The notes beneath the pieces are model-generated. The model made no database searches and had not been told where the DNA came from. It saw only the letters and a list, made by a program, of their open reading frames with translations. A DNA stretch of 64,000 bases from Juglans regia. Its lineage: Eukaryota; Streptophyta; Magnoliopsida; Fagales; Juglandaceae. Both the position numbers and the translations under genes were made by a program. The stretch covers positions 32,315,370-32,379,369 of the forward strand of contig NC_049904.1 of the NCBI RefSeq assembly GCF_001411555.2, in the 5' to 3' direction. This document shows positions 60,767 to 64,000 of this stretch, piece after piece. Each line of letters begins with the position of its first letter. Within the stretch, counting starts at the first letter, position 1.

Positions 60767-62325
60767 AGACTGGTTTCCCCTTGATTAGTTCATTGCACAA
60801 GTTGTCGTGCAGTCTTGTTTTAGTGGGGAGGTATGTTTTGGATTGTCGCCAATGCAATACAACGCAGTGGATTGATGAGATTATGACATCCGAGTTTTTG
60901 GGATTCTTGTTTGTTTCAAGAGCTATTCTTAGCTTTCTTAACCATAATTTATCTTATAAAAGTAGATGTTTTTTTTTTTCTTATTGCATTTTGCTAATGT
61001 GCGACTTGGCGTTTTGGTTTTTTATCTGGCTTGCCAAGACGGTACCTTGAATTTGGTAAAACTTGGGGCAATCCGGGGAGGATGAACGCTGAGTCATTAA
61101 AAAATTTCCCTCGGCTTGTTTCTCTTTAAAATACTGAGAGGTAAATAAGTATAAATGCCAAACAAATAGCCATTATCATCGAGTATATGCTTTTATATCC
61201 TGGTTAATCATCGTATAAAACCATCTACTGAATGAACCACGTAAGCAGTTGAATCTTTTGGTTTGCCATTTTCGTAATTCAGAATAAGCAAATGAAATTA
61301 TCATGTTCTTGAAGTATATATCGCCGGAGGTAGTACCATTTGGTTCTTCAAGTTGAATACTTTTTGGTAAATTTACTTCATCTTTTGCCAATCCTAAGCA
61401 TTGACAATCGCTTATGCATCTTCATATTTATCTCATATTTACATAATATCTCTCTAAATTGGTCTACATTAAATTATGCATCTTCAAAATTTTGCATAGT
61501 TATAAATAATAGAAATACTATTCACTCCAAACATTATTTTACAATTTTTTTCTCTCATACCTATTAAAATACACTTTGTGTAATTTGTATTCAGATGATT
61601 TTGATATATGAAATTTGTATTAAGTTGATGATACAAAATGTTTTTTAGTACATATTAATATTTATTGATAAAATTGATAATTTTGATATATGAAATTGGT
61701 AATATTTAGATATATGAAATTCGTATTTTCGAGCACATGTTGTTAATTGTAAAATATATTAAAAATAATAATTTAAAAAAATAAAAAAATTTATTATTAT
61801 TTTATTTAAAAATATATAATCTAATATAAGAGTTTTTTTTTATATACAAAATCAATTTTTAAAAGATATGATTTTGAACAAGAAACCAATACAAGTGCTC
61901 AAAGTGAGAGCACAGATATTGGAATTGATTAATGAATTTGCATACCAAAATTACACTAACATCAGAAGCAGAACAAATGCCCAAAAAGACTTTCTTTAGG
62001 TCATGATGGCGCCTCTCCACTCGCAATAACTATAATTTGGACTTTAGACTTATTCATGAATAATTTCCAGCTTATAATCGAGAAGAGAACCAACCAAGTC
62101 TTTTGGACATGTTAATTTTGTAATGTATGGAGGGATCATTTTGTCAAAACTTAGATTTTATAGATGATTATAAATCAGACGATAGGGAGAGGGATTTCTG
62201 TATTTTTTTCCCTTTCTTTTTCTAATATTCTTCGCCTATATTATTAGGTATTGAGACAGCAAAATAATTGACAAAACATTGTCAATTATTTATTGGACAC
62301 AACTACTAAGATCCTATATGATAAT
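60767..62325. other. 3' UTR of the CCCH-KH gene and AT-rich intergenic DNA
   Basis: About the first 250-300 bases are likely 3' UTR. The rest has no recognisable gene; short frames on both strands lack homology. Confidence 0.45.
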
Positions 62326-62856
62326 GGGAAATGCTATATTTCCCGCTGGGAGCTCCCGCTGGAGATTAGTAGTATATTTTTTATGTATTTTTTTTAAAAT
62401 TATTTTTTATATAGATTTTTTTAATTTTTTTAGAAAATAAAAAATATTCAGAATATTATTAAAAAATATTTTCTTAATTACGAAATAAAATAAAAAATCA
62501 TAAAAAAATAATTTTTTATTTTACTTTATGATTAAGAAAGTATTTTTTAATGATTTTTTTTTTTTTACTTTCTAATTAAGGAAGTATTTTGAATGATGTT
62601 CTAAATTTATTTTATTTTTTTAAAAATATTTTTTATAATTTTTTATTTTACTTCATGATTAAAAAAATATTTTTTAATATATATTTTTTTACTTTCTGAT
62701 TAATAAAGTATTTTCTTAATGATGTTTTAAATTTATTTTATTTTTTAAAAATATTTTAAAATAATAAAATATCTATATAAAAAATTACTTAAATAAAACA
62801 CATAAAATAACATTACACCCCAGTGGGAGCCCCCAGCAGCAACTGTAGCATTGCCC
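62326..62856. mobile_element. Mutator-like MITE with long terminal inverted repeats
   Basis: The left end GGGAAATGCTATATTTCCCG and the right end read in reverse, GGGCAATGCTACAGTTGCTG, continue as inverted repeats through the G/C-rich GCTGGGAGCTCCCGCTGG block and into AT-rich sequence. The flanks TATGATAAT (62317-62325) and TATCATAAT (62857-62865) form a 9-bp target-site duplication with one mismatch. Nine-base duplications are the Mutator signature. No coding capacity; the interior is also partly self-complementary. Confidence 0.8.
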
Positions 62857-62865
62857 TATCATAAT

Positions 62866-64000
62866 TAGGCACATATGATAATTATTTAATTATCAATAAA
62901 TGATCATGGAAATTAGCCAGCCAGTCAGTCAGTCAGTCAGTCGGTTATCGATCAACGTTCGTGAAAGAGAGCTATCTCCTTGCCTTGTCTGCCCAGGGCT
63001 AAGATGTAATATCCCTCTCATTTATTTCGACCAAAGAAATTAAAAATACGGTGGGCTTTATTTATTTTAAAAAGATTGTGCACAATTTACATATTTAAAA
63101 TATAAACTGTATTTACTATTTTCCTTAGACTATTTAATTTATCCTTACGTCACGTGAGTTACATGAACCACAACGTTAGGATATGATTGCGATAAAATTA
63201 AAAGTAAATAAAAAACAATTTTAGAATATGATGTAATGTATCAGATTAATTTTTTATTACTTTGATAAGATTTCTTTATAGATTAAATCTTTTTCTTAGA
63301 GGTATCGCTTATTTTATACGTTGAATATTTTCAACAAATCACTGTATGCAATATGTTAATGTCGTGTTTTACATATTTTTGGGTTAGACTCCGACAACTT
63401 AGATCTTTAAAATTGAGTTTGCAAATAATATGGAAGAATGCAACAAGGGGCGGCCTTGAGACCGGAGAGTCTTTGGTGTCAAAATTAGTAAATTCTCTTA
63501 AAAGTTTGTAAATAAATAAAAGAATTTAGAGATCAGAGAGTTTTCTCATATTTGAAGCTTGCTATTTATACCATGGGTCTGGGAAGGTACAGATCGTGTT
63601 TGTTTTCACGAAGTTCGTGTCCTTCCTACTATTCATGTTGTCGTAGTCTTTAAATGCGGCATGGTTCTATGACGATACCATCAATGTAGTGTGTAGTTTG
63701 ATAGTGGTGTTATTAATACGGCGTAGTTTCCAAGCCTTACTTTATCCTTTATGAGCCGTAGATGTTCCCACATTGGCAAATCAAGGGTTCTCTGTATTTC
63801 TCGTTACATTTTATACGAGTTCTCAGATTCAGAATATGACTGAGCAATGTCAGACTGATTTGTCTTATCAATCACTTGATTTTTTTTCCCTGCTTGACAC
63901 CAAATTTCAAGCATTGTCCTGGTGATTGTGAAGTGGGAAAAATCTCCTTACACAATATTTAAGTTACGTTTGATTACAAAATTCAAACTGATCTATCGCT
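62866..64000. other. Intergenic; possible LTR-like remnant near right edge
   Basis: A CAGT tandem (CAGCCAGTCAGTCAGTCAGT) lies at 62920-62940. From about 63450 to 63900 the sequence resembles an LTR in minus orientation: a TATAAATAG on the minus strand near 63570, with TTGGTGTCAAA near 63472 and the related inverted CTTGACACCAAA near 63893. Homology is not recognised, so this is tentative. No gene is seen. Confidence 0.25.

Noticed and set aside
13118..62940. CRISPR-like or regularly spaced repeats
   Set aside because: All tandem arrays seen (29 bp, 164 bp, 667 bp, hexamer, microsatellites) are contiguous, without unique spacers, and the DNA is clearly plant nuclear.
1..64000. tRNA or rRNA genes
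   Set aside because: Apart from tRNA-like A/B boxes of the SINE and the tRNA-complementary primer site of the TRIM, I saw no sequence folding into an intact tRNA and no rRNA segment; a tRNAscan run would settle it.

Overview
The window is nuclear DNA of a flowering plant, most likely a woody eudicot. The evidence is AT-rich intergenic DNA full of MITEs, intron-rich genes with GT-AG junctions, and plant-only families (PIE1, MYB-CC, CCCH-KH, DUF761). The style of the short AT-rich repeats suggests Fagales (walnut, hickory or oak relatives), but that is inference and I could not test it.

Layout. 1-550: the last exons of an unidentified gene that runs off the left edge. 2001-4351 (-): a GRF-zinc-finger membrane protein whose long first intron holds a 164-bp tandem repeat and a TTAGGG array. 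5947-9353 (-): a complete seven-exon MYB-CC transcription factor (PHL5-like, 423 aa). 9354-27579: mostly intergenic, with a young Copia retrotransposon (13633-18244), a Tourist-like MITE swollen by a 29-bp AT minisatellite (19224-20584), several small MITEs and AT microsatellites. 27707-28276 (+): an intact single-exon DUF761 (cotton fiber protein) gene. 34362-34655 (-): a secreted peptide precursor ending in a divergent CLE-like motif. 35868-36648: two broken gene fragments side by side, HYPK-like (+) and ribosome recycling factor (-). 37081-38414: a nearly perfect 667-bp tandem duplication carrying inverted MITE arms. 42172-55351 (+): the whole PIE1/SWR1-type chromatin remodeller, 20 coding exons and 2066 aa, with a TRIM element upstream of the ATG and LINE remnants in a late intron. 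56516-60766 (+): a three-exon CCCH-KH-CCCH RNA-binding protein with a SINE in intron 2. 62326-62856: a Mutator-like MITE.

The exon models of the PHL5-like, PIE1 and CCCH-KH genes were built by hand. Every junction keeps the reading frame and total lengths fit the families. From memory, Arabidopsis homologues of the MYB-CC, DUF761 and CCCH-KH genes lie within a few loci of each other on chromosome 5 (about At5g06770-At5g06800), so the gene order looks like an ancient syntenic block enlarged here by transposons.

I found no CRISPR array, prokaryotic operon, convincing tRNA/rRNA gene or clearly new molecular system. The most distinctive items are the deleted but LTR-identical Copia element, the paired gene fragments, the tandemly duplicated MITE foldback, the minisatellite inside a MITE, the TTAGGG array, and the CLE-like precursor with a possible miR396 site.
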